Assembly: GCA_020847435.1 (NCBI GenBank)
Contig: JADLBX010000058.1
Coordinates: 1 to 43,010 of the forward strand
Origin: Anaerolineales bacterium
GTDB lineage: Bacteria > Chloroflexota > Anaerolineae > Anaerolineales > Villigracilaceae
DNA length: 43,010 nucleotides
Direction of reading: 5' to 3'
Part shown: positions 23,011 to 31,371 of the stretch, in pieces
Position numbering within the stretch: the stretch's first letter is position 1
Layout of the letters: every line of letters begins with the position of its first letter
The notes under the pieces: generated by a model
The model's input: the letters and a program-made list of their open reading frames with translations, nothing else
What the model was told of the DNA's origin: nothing
The model's database searches: none
Program-made: the position numbers and the translations under genes

Positions 23011-24558
23011 ATGAAAATCGATTCACCCTCCCCGCGCTCCACCTCCCATTGGACAACACAACTTGCGCGGTTTGCGTTTTTCGCAACGTTGGCGCTCGCG
23101 CCAGTTCGCTTGCGCGCGATCTTGCAGTCGCGTCCCGCCGAAGCGCTCTACAGCGATTACACCGACTTTCTACTTTTCATCCCCGACGTTATATTGCTCA
23201 TCACGCTCATCGCCTGGGGATTTTCGCGGCGGCGGGATTCTTCTCCCTTTCGACTTGGACCCGCGCTCGTCTGGATTCCGCTAGCGGGATTAACCGCGTC
23301 TTCCCTGATTTCGGCTGTCTCAAGCGTGGACGCCTCGCTCTCCCTTTATCACGCGCTTCGGTTATGCTTGCTCTTCTTGTTTTACCTTTACATTGTGAAC
23401 GCGCGGATTTCATTATTTGACATTGGTCTCGCAGTGGTGTTGCAGGGATTGTTGCAAGCGGCGGTAGCGATTCCACAATCCATCCTTCAACGCTCGGTGG
23501 GATTACAGTCATTGGGCGAATATTTGCTCGACCCCGCGTGGTCAGGCGTGAGCGTCATTTCAGACGGGGCAACCCGCTTCTTGCGCGCCTACGGACTCTC
23601 GGATCATCCCAACATTTTGGGCGGATGCCTCGCCTTCAGCATGATCGTCCTTTTGACTTTGTATCTGCGAAGCGAGCGGAAAGATTCTCTAACCTCCGAT
23701 ACAACAGGATTCATAAGGTGGTCGAGTAGCCCTGAGCGGAGCGGAGCGGAGACGAAGGGCGTATCGAGACCACAACGCTTCATAGCATTTTTTCAAATAA
23801 TCCTATTTGCTCTTTGTGCCCTCGCGCTAGTCATGACCTTCTCACGTTCCGCTTGGCTGGCATTTCTGGCAGGAGCGGGATTCGTCATCTTCTTCGATGC
23901 GAAGTCGCGAGGCTGGGCGTCGCTCAAATCGGCGCTTCCGCTTTTCGCCTGCGCGTTGTTAGTAACTCTGCCGTTTGTCGTTACGAATGCCAGTTACTTT
24001 GGCGCGCGCTTAAACGCGGCGAATTCGTTCGAAGCCGTCCGCACTGAACGTGGCGCAGTGAAAGAGCGGATCTTCCTCATCGAAGCCGCCAACCACGTTT
24101 TTTCAAAACATCCGCTGACAGGAATCGGCATGTCCGCCTCGCCGCTTGCTCTGAAAAATGAAATTGCTCAACTTCCCGAAACCTTCAATTACCAGCCGCC
24201 TCATTTCACGCTTCTAACCGTCGCCCTCGAGACTGGCATGTTCGGCGCGATCTTTTATTTCCTGTTGCTAATTCTTCCATGGGTTACATTCTCCCGCCGC
24301 GCGGACCTGCGTGCGAACCCGCAAACGATCGGCGTGATGGGACTCTTGCTCGCAATCACCGTCGTCGGCTTCTTCGACTACTACACTTGGTTCTCCATTC
24401 CAGGCAGGCTCTGGCAATGGCTCGCCTGGGGCTTGTTTGCCGTCACCGCAGAATCTCCCTCTCCCAATCGCGCTGAGCGGAGCGATAGCGGAGACGAAGC
24501 GGCGAGAGGGAGCGGGCGCCGCGCTGAGCCTGTCGAAGCGGGTGAGGGCGAATCATGA
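23011..24558 (+). CDS. O-antigen ligase/polymerase-like membrane protein (Wzy_C type)
   Basis: 515 residues with about ten hydrophobic segments. Late in the protein are HVFSKHPLTGIGMSASPLAL and FTLLTVALETGMFGAIFYFL, the H-x-x-x-G-x-G region of the Wzy_C/WaaL family. The family polymerises or ligates lipid-linked oligosaccharides on the periplasmic or outer face of the membrane. Residues ~236-255 (around WSSSPERSGAETKGV) sit between two membrane segments and are encoded by a palindromic repeat. The final ~34 residues (from NRAERSDSG) are also repeat-derived. Both stay in frame and avoid membrane helices. The stop overlaps the next ATG (ATGA), so it is coupled to the GT2 gene. Confidence 0.85.
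   Translation: MKIDSPSPRSTSHWTTQLARFAFFATLALAPVRLRAILQSRPAEALYSDYTDFLLFIPDVILLITLIAWGFSRRRDSSPFRLGPALVWIPLAGLTASSLISAVSSVDASLSLYHALRLCLLFLFYLYIVNARISLFDIGLAVVLQGLLQAAVAIPQSILQRSVGLQSLGEYLLDPAWSGVSVISDGATRFLRAYGLSDHPNILGGCLAFSMIVLLTLYLRSERKDSLTSDTTGFIRWSSSPERSGAETKGVSRPQRFIAFFQIILFALCALALVMTFSRSAWLAFLAGAGFVIFFDAKSRGWASLKSALPLFACALLVTLPFVVTNASYFGARLNAANSFEAVRTERGAVKERIFLIEAANHVFSKHPLTGIGMSASPLALKNEIAQLPETFNYQPPHFTLLTVALETGMFGAIFYFLLLILPWVTFSRRADLRANPQTIGVMGLLLAITVVGFFDYYTWFSIPGRLWQWLAWGLFAVTAESPSPNRAERSDSGDEAARGSGRRAEPVEAGEGES
23718..23773. repeat. Palindromic repeat, GGTCTCGA/TCGACC family, copy D, in coding sequence
   Basis: It begins GGTGGTCGAGTAG and ends GTATCGAGACCAC, with GGAGCGGAGC-type repeats in the centre. 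It is an in-frame insertion in the Wzy-like gene. Confidence 0.85.
24455..24548. repeat. Composite repeat forming the 3' end of the Wzy-like gene
   Basis: It contains CTCCCTCTCCC and GGCGAGAGGGAG arms around a GCGGAGCGATAGCGGAGACG core, followed by GCGCTGAGCCTGTCGAAGCG. It codes for the last residues of the protein, and its GTGAGGG end supplies the ribosome binding site of the GT2 gene. Confidence 0.65.
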
Positions 24559-26060
24559 CCACCCTCGACCTCCTCTTCATCCCCGTCACCGTAATTTACT
24601 TCCTCGTCGTCACGACGCTGTTCATCTACGGCTTGAACTTTTTATACCTGTCCTATCACGCGTGGAAGCGACGCGACGCGCTGACCTCCGAGCCGTTGCC
24701 TCTCAACACCGAAGCGCTGCCGTTCGTCACGGTTCAACTGCCGATCTACAATGAACTCTACGTGGCGGAGCGTTTGATCGAATCCGCCGCGGCGCTCGAC
24801 TATCCGCCCAGCCGATTCGAAATCCAAGTGTTGGACGATTCCACAGACGAGACAGTTTCACTCGTCGCGCGAAGCGTGGATCGCATCCGCGCGCGCGGAA
24901 TCCAAATCCATCATCTGCATCGCGTAGACCGTCAGGGATTCAAAGCGGGCGCGTTGGCTCACGGTTTGCAAACTGCGCGGGGCGACTTCATCGCCGTCTT
25001 CGACGCGGACTTTGTGCCGCGTCCCGATTTTCTAAAAAGATTGCTGCCGTATTTCGACGCGGATGACATCGCTTTCGTGCAAGCGCGCTGGGGACATTTG
25101 AACGGCGGTTATTCACTGCTCACGTTTTTGCAATCGCTTTCGCTCGACGCGCATTTTGCCGTGGAGCAACTCGCGCGTTCGGAACTCGGTTTGTGGTTTA
25201 ACTTCAACGGCACGGCGGGCGTGTGGCGCAAATCGGCGATCGTCGATTCGGGCGGGTGGAAAGCCGAGACGCTCACCGAGGATCTTGATCTTTCGTATCG
25301 CGCGTATTTGCGCGGTTGGCGCGCGCGTTACGCGGGCGAAGTGGAAGCGCCGTCGGAATTGCCCGTCAGTTTTACCGCGTTCCGCCGTCAGCAGCATCGT
25401 TGGGCGCACGGCGGATTCGATTGCGCGGTCCGTTATATTCCGCAGATCTGGAAATCGGACGCGACTCTCGCGCGCAAGATTCAAGCGAGCCTGCATCTCA
25501 CTGGTTATCTGATTCATCTGTTATTGTTCGCGTGCGTGTTTTTATATCCGCTCGTGGTCGCCATCTCCGAACGCTATCCGGGCTTGATCAGTTTATTCGG
25601 CATCGCGGTCGTCTTCAACTTCACTGCCCTCGCGCCGATCGCGCTGGTGGCGGTCGCGCAAAATTCGTTACGCAAACGCTGGCTCGCATTGTTGCCATAC
25701 ATGCTCGCGCTTGCCGCGCTCGGCGCGGGTCTCATGCTCAACACGTTGCGCGCCGCGTGGCAAGTGTGGGCGGGTCGCCGCGGCGCCTTCGAGCGCACGC
25801 CGAAATACGGCATCACCGCCCGCGCGCAAAAATGGGAATCGAGGCGATACTACGTCAGCGTAGATTGGCTCGTCCTCTTCGAAATTGTCCTCGCGTTGTT
25901 CAATCTCGGCACGGTCTGGCTTGCGATTCAAAATTCCAATTGGCTGATCGCGCTGTACGCGGCGATCTTCGCGGCGGGACTCTTCTTCAACTCTGGCTTG
26001 ACGATTCTTCAGGCGATTCAAAGACGCTTCCCGCGCGGACTTACAGCTGATTCACCCTAG
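24555..26060 (+). CDS. Membrane glycosyltransferase family 2 (CslA/cellulose synthase-like)
   Basis: 501 residues. One N-terminal membrane helix (~8-33), then a GT2 catalytic domain with the processive-synthase D,D,D,QxxRW set: DDSTD (94-98), DAD (150-152), TEDLD (240-244) and QQHRW (278-282). At least four C-terminal membrane segments follow. This architecture resembles beta-mannan/glucomannan (CslA-like) and cellulose-type synthases, which build and extrude beta-linked polysaccharide from UDP- or GDP-sugars. No PilZ domain is visible. It overlaps the Wzy-like stop by 4 nt, so it is part of the same operon. The product polymer is unknown. Confidence 0.9.
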   Translation: MTTLDLLFIPVTVIYFLVVTTLFIYGLNFLYLSYHAWKRRDALTSEPLPLNTEALPFVTVQLPIYNELYVAERLIESAAALDYPPSRFEIQVLDDSTDETVSLVARSVDRIRARGIQIHHLHRVDRQGFKAGALAHGLQTARGDFIAVFDADFVPRPDFLKRLLPYFDADDIAFVQARWGHLNGGYSLLTFLQSLSLDAHFAVEQLARSELGLWFNFNGTAGVWRKSAIVDSGGWKAETLTEDLDLSYRAYLRGWRARYAGEVEAPSELPVSFTAFRRQQHRWAHGGFDCAVRYIPQIWKSDATLARKIQASLHLTGYLIHLLLFACVFLYPLVVAISERYPGLISLFGIAVVFNFTALAPIALVAVAQNSLRKRWLALLPYMLALAALGAGLMLNTLRAAWQVWAGRRGAFERTPKYGITARAQKWESRRYYVSVDWLVLFEIVLALFNLGTVWLAIQNSNWLIALYAAIFAAGLFFNSGLTILQAIQRRFPRGLTADSP

Positions 26061-26072
26061 GCGACTCTATCT

Positions 26073-26984
26073 ATGTCCCCCGCCTCCATCTCCCTCGAAC
26101 GCGCCATCCTCGAAGCGCTCGCCTACTCCGATATCTTCGGTCATCCTCTGCGCTTCGACGAGTTGCATCGTTATCTTCCAACGCGCGCAGGGATGGAAGA
26201 TTTATCTTCTGCATTGACCTCGTTGAATGGGCAAATTGGAAAGCGCGGCGAATATTTCTTTTTGGCAAGGCGCGAGGAGATCGTCGAGATTCGCAAACAG
26301 CGCCTCGCGCGCTCGAAAAACTTATTGCCTCACGCCCTCCGCTATGGGAGAATCCTCGGCGCGCTTCCGTTCATCCGCATGGTCGCGTTGACGGGTTCCC
26401 TCGCCGTGTTGAATATTTCCAAGAATGCCGATTTCGATTACATGCTCGTCGCCGCGAAGGGACGCGTCTGGACTGCGCGCGCCTTTGCTTTGGCGCTCAA
26501 CCGTTTGGCGCGTCTGTTTGGTCACACCATCTGCCCAAATCTCATCGTCTCCGAATCCGCGCTCGAATGGCCCCTGCACGACTTGTATTCCGCGCGAGAA
26601 TTGGCGCAAATGATTCCGATTGCAGGGATGGACGCGTACCGCCGCGTGATGGAGGTCAACGCGTGGGCGCGGGAATTGTTGCCGAATCGTAGTCACGACT
26701 TTAGTCGTGAATATAAAGCGACTAAAGTCGCTACTACATTTCAACCATTTACGGAATTTCTCCTGCGCGGCAACCTCGGCGACAAACTCGAACGATGGGA
26801 AATGACCCGCAAGATCGCGCGCTTCTCCAATCAACCTGGCTTCGGCGAAGAGACGGTTTTCACCGCTGAAGTCTGCCAGGGAAACTTCCATCACCACCGC
26901 AAATGGACGCGGGAAATTTTTGAGCATAAACTTTCCGCGCTTGAAAAAGAGGTGACAGTCACCTTCAAGGTGACTGTCACCTGA
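26073..26984 (+). CDS. wHTH plus nucleotidyltransferase-like protein with repeat-derived C-terminus
   Basis: 303 residues. The N-terminal ~80 residues (AILEALAYSDIFGHPLRFDE, then LHRYLP) look like a winged helix. The middle holds LTGSLAVLNISKNADFDYML, with GS (108-109) and D120-x-D122 as expected for a polymerase-beta type nucleotidyltransferase. The third acidic residue is not clear, so activity is uncertain. The family is occasional in radical SAM and glycan clusters and has no known role. A palindrome at 26689-26737 encodes NRSHDFSREYKATKVATT, and a second one at 26951-26981 encodes the final EVTVTFKVTVT just before the stop. The next gene starts 6 nt later. Confidence 0.7.
   Translation: MSPASISLERAILEALAYSDIFGHPLRFDELHRYLPTRAGMEDLSSALTSLNGQIGKRGEYFFLARREEIVEIRKQRLARSKNLLPHALRYGRILGALPFIRMVALTGSLAVLNISKNADFDYMLVAAKGRVWTARAFALALNRLARLFGHTICPNLIVSESALEWPLHDLYSARELAQMIPIAGMDAYRRVMEVNAWARELLPNRSHDFSREYKATKVATTFQPFTEFLLRGNLGDKLERWEMTRKIARFSNQPGFGEETVFTAEVCQGNFHHHRKWTREIFEHKLSALEKEVTVTFKVTVT
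26689..26737. repeat. Palindrome GTAGTCACGACTTTAGTCG in coding sequence
   Basis: Arms GTAGTCACGACTTTAGTCG (26689-26707) and CGACTAAAGTCGCTACTAC (26719-26737). It is in frame in the nucleotidyltransferase-like gene. A related element is at 18268-18293. Confidence 0.85.
26951..26981. repeat. Palindrome GGTGACAGTCACCTT, copy 2, forming a protein C-terminus
   Basis: Perfect 15-bp arms GGTGACAGTCACCTT and AAGGTGACTGTCACC around one base, directly followed by the TGA stop. It matches the non-coding copy at 5127-5160. Confidence 0.9.
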
Positions 26985-26990
26985 ATTGCC

Positions 26991-28391
26991 ATGACCCAAA
27001 TCCTCCTCGGCCAATCCTACTACCTGCGCTTCGACCCCAAACTCTGGGAAGCGATGCAGCCCTATCCGCCGCTGGGAACGTTGTATGCCGCGAGTTGGCT
27101 GCGTCAGCACGGATACGACGTCGCGCTGTTCGATGCGATGCTCGCCGAGTCGGAAGATGATTGGGCGAAATCCCTCGATGAACACAAACCGAAATATGCC
27201 GTCGTCTACGAAGACAACTTCAACTATCTCTCCAAGATGTGCCTCTTGCGGATGCGCGAAGCCGCGTTCAACATGATTCACATGGCAAAGTCGCGCGGAT
27301 GCGTGGTCATCCTCTGCGGCGCGGACGCGACCGATCATTTCGCAGAGTATCTCGCTCAAGGCGCGGACTACTGCATCCTCGGCGAAGGGGAGGAGACGTT
27401 GATCGAGTTGCTGAATCAGTTGTCTGAGGGGAAAGATGCGGGGAACATCATTGGCGTCGCTTCAAGATACACGGTACAAGTTACCCGTCGCCCAGATTTA
27501 ACCGATTTAGATAAACTTCCATTTCCCGCTTGGGATTTGATAGACGTCGAAAAATATCGGAACATTTGGATGAAACGTCACGGCTATTTTTCGATGAACA
27601 TGGTCACGACGCGCGGCTGTCCGTATCACTGCAACTGGTGCGCCAAGCCGATCTGGGGTCAGCGTTACAATTCGCGGTCGCCTGAGAACGTGGTCGCTGA
27701 GATGAAATGGATCAAAGAAAATTTCGCGCCGAATCACATTTGGTTCGCCGATGACATTCTGGGCTTGAAACCGAATTGGATCGAAAAATTCGCCGCGCTG
27801 TTGCAAGAAGCCGATGCAGTGATCCCGTTCAAATGTTTACAGCGCGCGGACTTGGTCAACGAAAAGACCGCGTCCGCACTGGCGAAGGCAGGATGCAAAA
27901 CCGTGTGGATCGGCGCCGAGTCTGGCTCGCAAAAGATTCTCGACGCGATGGACAAGGGCAACACGTTGGAGGATATTTACAACGCCGCGCGGCTCTTGCG
28001 TGAAAATGGAATCGAAGTGGGATTCTTTTTACAGTTCGGCTACCCGGGCGAAACGTGGGATGACGTGCAAAAAACGTTGAAGATGGTGCGCGAGTGCGCG
28101 CCTGACGACATTGGCATTTCGGTTTCCTATCCATTGCCCGGCACGAAATTTTTCGAGCGCGTCAAACTGGAACTCGGCGAGAAACAAAACTGGGCAGACT
28201 CGGAAGACCTTGCCATGCTCTATCGCGGTCCCTTCCCGACCGAGTTTTATCGGATTTTACATGGACGCGTCCATTACGAATTTCGCGCGCGCCGTGTGTT
28301 GAAACAGCCTTCATTGCGCGGAATTGCATCGGCGCCGCGCAACCTTGCTGGATTGATCCGAAGTGAAATTCAATTGAGGCGATTTTTATAA
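26991..28391 (+). CDS. B12-binding-type radical SAM enzyme
   Basis: 466 residues. The N-terminal ~170 residues form a B12-binding-like Rossmann domain (PYPPLGTLYAASWLRQHGYD, then GADYCILGEGEETL), but the cobalamin-ligating DxHxxG motif is not seen. The radical SAM domain has TTRGCPYHCNWCAKP with Cys210, Cys214 and Cys217 for the 4Fe-4S cluster. GAESGSQKILDAMDKGN and FFLQFGYPGET are typical of the Elp3/B12 radical SAM superfamily. Relatives methylate unactivated carbons or modify lipids, hopanoids and sugars. Its place in a glycan locus, with a methyltransferase next, suggests modification of the polymer or its lipid carrier; this is an inference. Confidence 0.9.
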   Translation: MTQILLGQSYYLRFDPKLWEAMQPYPPLGTLYAASWLRQHGYDVALFDAMLAESEDDWAKSLDEHKPKYAVVYEDNFNYLSKMCLLRMREAAFNMIHMAKSRGCVVILCGADATDHFAEYLAQGADYCILGEGEETLIELLNQLSEGKDAGNIIGVASRYTVQVTRRPDLTDLDKLPFPAWDLIDVEKYRNIWMKRHGYFSMNMVTTRGCPYHCNWCAKPIWGQRYNSRSPENVVAEMKWIKENFAPNHIWFADDILGLKPNWIEKFAALLQEADAVIPFKCLQRADLVNEKTASALAKAGCKTVWIGAESGSQKILDAMDKGNTLEDIYNAARLLRENGIEVGFFLQFGYPGETWDDVQKTLKMVRECAPDDIGISVSYPLPGTKFFERVKLELGEKQNWADSEDLAMLYRGPFPTEFYRILHGRVHYEFRARRVLKQPSLRGIASAPRNLAGLIRSEIQLRRFL

Positions 28392-29197
28392 TGGGCAACG
28401 AATTCAACACCATCGCCGAAGCCTTCTCGCGCACGGCGGAAAAATATGACGCCTTTGCCGAGGATCACCCGAACCAGACGCGGATGCGGAACAAGGTCTA
28501 TGCTCATATCGAGCGTTTCATACCGAAAGGCGCGCGGATCCTTGAATTGAACTGCGGCACCGGCGCTGACGCGGTCGAGTTGGCGCGGCGCGGGTATCGA
28601 ATCCATGCGACGGATATCGCGCCCGGGATGTTGGAACGCTTGCAAGACAAGATCGCCAAATTCAACCTGAGCGCGAACATAACGGCGCAACGATGTTCTT
28701 TCACCGAATTGGATCAAATCCAAGGCGCGCCTTTCGACGCGGTCTTTTCCAACCTTGGCGGTTTGAATTGCATCCCCGATCTCGCGCCGATCATCGCCCA
28801 ACTGCCGAAGGTCTTGCGCCCGAACGGTCTTGTGACTTGGACGCTCATGCCGCCGGTCTGTTTGTGGGAAATGGCTGAGATAGTTCGCGGGCATCCGCGT
28901 TTGGCGTTTCGCCGCTTTTCAAAAAACGGCGCCCGCGCTCATCTCGAAGGTTTGTACTTCACGGTCTATTACTTCACGCCGCAAAAAGTTCTCCGCTGGT
29001 TTGGCGACGATTATGACTGCCTCTCGATCGAAGGACTCTCCGTCATTACGCCGACCGCCGAAAGCAAGAACTTCGCCAAACGATACCCGCGTCTCTATCG
29101 GACCCTCTGCCTGCTCGACGACCGTTTAGCCTCTCTCCCTCCGTGGCGCGGCTGGGGCGATTTCTTCATGCTCACCATGCGTTACCGCCCAACATGA
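28391..29197 (+). CDS. Class I SAM-dependent methyltransferase
   Basis: 268 residues. Motif I is ILELNCGTGADAVELARRG (~47-65), motif II is YRIHATDIAPGMLERL, and motif post-I includes FDAVFSNLGGLNCIPDL. The acceptor is unknown; in this context a sugar or lipid-linked glycan is plausible. Its ATG overlaps the radical SAM stop by one base (TAATG), and its stop overlaps the flippase ATG, so tight co-translation is expected. Frames on the opposite strand here are shadows. Confidence 0.88.
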   Translation: MGNEFNTIAEAFSRTAEKYDAFAEDHPNQTRMRNKVYAHIERFIPKGARILELNCGTGADAVELARRGYRIHATDIAPGMLERLQDKIAKFNLSANITAQRCSFTELDQIQGAPFDAVFSNLGGLNCIPDLAPIIAQLPKVLRPNGLVTWTLMPPVCLWEMAEIVRGHPRLAFRRFSKNGARAHLEGLYFTVYYFTPQKVLRWFGDDYDCLSIEGLSVITPTAESKNFAKRYPRLYRTLCLLDDRLASLPPWRGWGDFFMLTMRYRPT

Positions 29198-30480
29198 ATC
29201 TATTCACCAGAATCGCCCGCGATAGTCTGTGGTTGTTGATCGCCCGCGTCGGCGCGCAGGCTTCGCTGATCGTTGTCACCTACCTGCTCGCGCTGCGGCT
29301 GGGCGCGGCGGGCTTCGGCGAATACGCCTTCCTCGCCGCGCTGATCATGATCGGCAACGCGCTGACGACCTTCGGCTCCGATATGCACCTCATCCGCGAG
29401 ATCGCGGCGGAGGGGAACTTCTCTGATGTACCGTCGGTTTTGATCGTTCAACTGGCTTTATCTTTTCTGTTCATTGGATTAATCTTCCTCGTCGCACCCT
29501 ATTTGCCTCATCAAACGCCCGCAAGCGTTCTGGCTTTGAAGATATACAGCCTCGCGCTGATTCCGCTGGCATTCTTTACGGTCTTTACCTCAGCGCTGCG
29601 AGGCGCTGAAAAGATGACTGCCTATGCCTTGATGAATTTCCTCCTGCCTCTCTTGCAAGCCGTTGCGATCTTCTTCTTCATTCAGCGCGGAACAAGCCTC
29701 GTGACATTGATCTACCTGCTCCTCGTCGTTCAAACGCTTGGAGCCATAGTGGGCGGAATCCTGTGCCGCATCACAATTCCGCAAATGTGGAGCGGATTCC
29801 ATTTCACGCCGGGGAGGATCGTTTCGCTATTTCGCGCCTGCCTGCCCATCGCCTTGATCGCCATCGCGGGAATTGTCTTTCAAAAAATGAGTCTCGCCAT
29901 GCTTTCCCTCATGAGCGCTGCCGCCACGGTGGGAGTATTCTCCGCCGCGCTGCGCGTCAGCGAAGCGGCGCGTATGGGGCATGTCGCTGTGTTCACCGTG
30001 TTGTATCCGGCAATGGCAAATGCGCGTCGAGACCAGTCATCTGAAAACGCGTTGAAGTTTTCATGGCTTTTGCTTCTTGCCGTTTCGGCGGCAGGTTCCC
30101 TGCTCCTGTTCCTGCTGGCAAAACCCATCGTGGATATTTTCTTCGGCGCAGAATATGGAGCCTCGGTCGCGGTGTTGAAAATTCTGGCGCTCGCGCTGAT
30201 TCCGTATACGGTCAACGCCTATCTTGCGCTTACTTTTTTGGCGAAAAAACAGGAGCAAATTATCTTGCAAGTGATGGTCGTTTCTCTACTGACGCTGTTC
30301 GCCTTGAACCTCTGGCTGATTCCCCGTGCGGGAGCGATCGGCGCAGGCGAAGCGGTTCTCGTCACAGAGATCGTTCAAGCGATTCTATTTTCACTGGCAT
30401 GGATGAAGAGCCCGCTCCGCCAAAACGGGGAGCGTCATCCAAAAGGAGTTTGGCATGAGTTATCCGATCCATCCCGATAA
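29194..30480 (+). CDS. Polysaccharide flippase (Wzx/MATE-like, MOP superfamily)
   Basis: 428 residues from the ATG at 29194, which overlaps the methyltransferase stop as ATGA; a longer frame would lie inside that gene. About 12-14 hydrophobic segments. The start, FTRIARDSLWLLIARVGAQA, is the usual Wzx/oligosaccharide-flippase N-terminus. It moves lipid-linked oligosaccharide units across the membrane, supplying the Wzy-like protein of the same operon. The last 26 nt overlap the next gene. Confidence 0.88.
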   Translation: MNLFTRIARDSLWLLIARVGAQASLIVVTYLLALRLGAAGFGEYAFLAALIMIGNALTTFGSDMHLIREIAAEGNFSDVPSVLIVQLALSFLFIGLIFLVAPYLPHQTPASVLALKIYSLALIPLAFFTVFTSALRGAEKMTAYALMNFLLPLLQAVAIFFFIQRGTSLVTLIYLLLVVQTLGAIVGGILCRITIPQMWSGFHFTPGRIVSLFRACLPIALIAIAGIVFQKMSLAMLSLMSAAATVGVFSAALRVSEAARMGHVAVFTVLYPAMANARRDQSSENALKFSWLLLLAVSAAGSLLLFLLAKPIVDIFFGAEYGASVAVLKILALALIPYTVNAYLALTFLAKKQEQIILQVMVVSLLTLFALNLWLIPRAGAIGAGEAVLVTEIVQAILFSLAWMKSPLRQNGERHPKGVWHELSDPSR

Positions 30481-31222
30481 GCCTCAACTACCCGCGATGT
30501 TGACGGCGGAAAAAATGATCGAGTTTCGCCGTAAGCAAGGCGGGCTGGGAGATGTGCGCGCGCCGGAAATGGTCATCCTTTGCCTGTATAAAGGCGTGAT
30601 GAAATATTTTCAATTGAAGTTTGCCTCGAAGCGTGTGGGCGGCTTCCTCGGCGACTTCTACCTGCTAAATAAAACGAACGGCAAAGTGGGGGTGATGGGG
30701 AACTTCGGCATCGGGGCTCCGGTGGTGGCAAACCTCGCCGAAGAGATGATCGCCTGGGGGACGAAACGGCTCGTCATCCTTTCGCTGGCTGGCGGCTTGC
30801 AAACCAACCTCGCGCCCGGCGATGTTGTGCTCTGTAACCGCGCCATACGAGACGAGGGAGTGTCCTATCATTACCTGCCCGCCGAAAAATATGCGGAGGC
30901 TTCCCCTGAATTTGTATCTCGTCTTTCTTCTGCATTTGGAAAAATTGGCTTGTCTCATTCCATCGGCGCGGCGTGGAGTACCGATGCGCCCTATCGCGAA
31001 TCGCGCGAAGAAGCCGCGCAATATCAAAGCGAGGGCGTGTTAGCGGTGGACATGGAAAGCGCCGGGCTGTTCGCAGTTGGGCAAGCGCGCGGCGTCGAGA
31101 CCGCTTCCGTTTTTGTGATTGGCGACAGCCTTGCAAACCCGCAATGGTCTGCGCCGCCCGACCTCGGCGCGCTCCATCAAAAACTGAAACGCTGTTTCCG
31201 CGCGCTCGCCTTTGATATCTGA
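30455..31222 (+). CDS. Nucleoside phosphorylase (uridine phosphorylase-like)
   Basis: 255 residues of the PNP/UDP family. Motifs: GNFGIGAPVVANLAEEMIAW (phosphate and base site), RLVILSLAGGLQTNLAPGDV, and VDMESAGLFAVGQARGV, the ribose-binding motif. It cleaves a nucleoside with phosphate to base and ribose-1-phosphate; whether the base is uracil or purine is not decided. AAAAGGAG precedes the ATG at 30455. The gene begins 26 nt inside the flippase gene, so it is co-transcribed with the glycan operon though probably not functionally tied to it. Opposite-strand frames over it are shadows. Confidence 0.88.
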   Translation: MSYPIHPDKPQLPAMLTAEKMIEFRRKQGGLGDVRAPEMVILCLYKGVMKYFQLKFASKRVGGFLGDFYLLNKTNGKVGVMGNFGIGAPVVANLAEEMIAWGTKRLVILSLAGGLQTNLAPGDVVLCNRAIRDEGVSYHYLPAEKYAEASPEFVSRLSSAFGKIGLSHSIGAAWSTDAPYRESREEAAQYQSEGVLAVDMESAGLFAVGQARGVETASVFVIGDSLANPQWSAPPDLGALHQKLKRCFRALAFDI

Positions 31223-31278
31223 TGATAAGGCAAGCCCTCCCGTTTGAGGCGAGATGCAATTGAAAGTAAGATTTTTGC

Positions 31279-31335
31279 CACGGATTTACACAGATTTTCA
31301 CTGATTTGTTTCCGAAGATTCCGTGTAAATCCGTG
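31279..31335. repeat. CACGGA-type inverted repeat, copy 3
   Basis: Perfect 13-bp arms CACGGATTTACAC (31279-31291) and GTGTAAATCCGTG (31323-31335), between convergent genes. Confidence 0.8.
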
Positions 31336-31371
31336 TAATCTGTGACTGAGGTTTTGGATTTAGGCGGGGAC

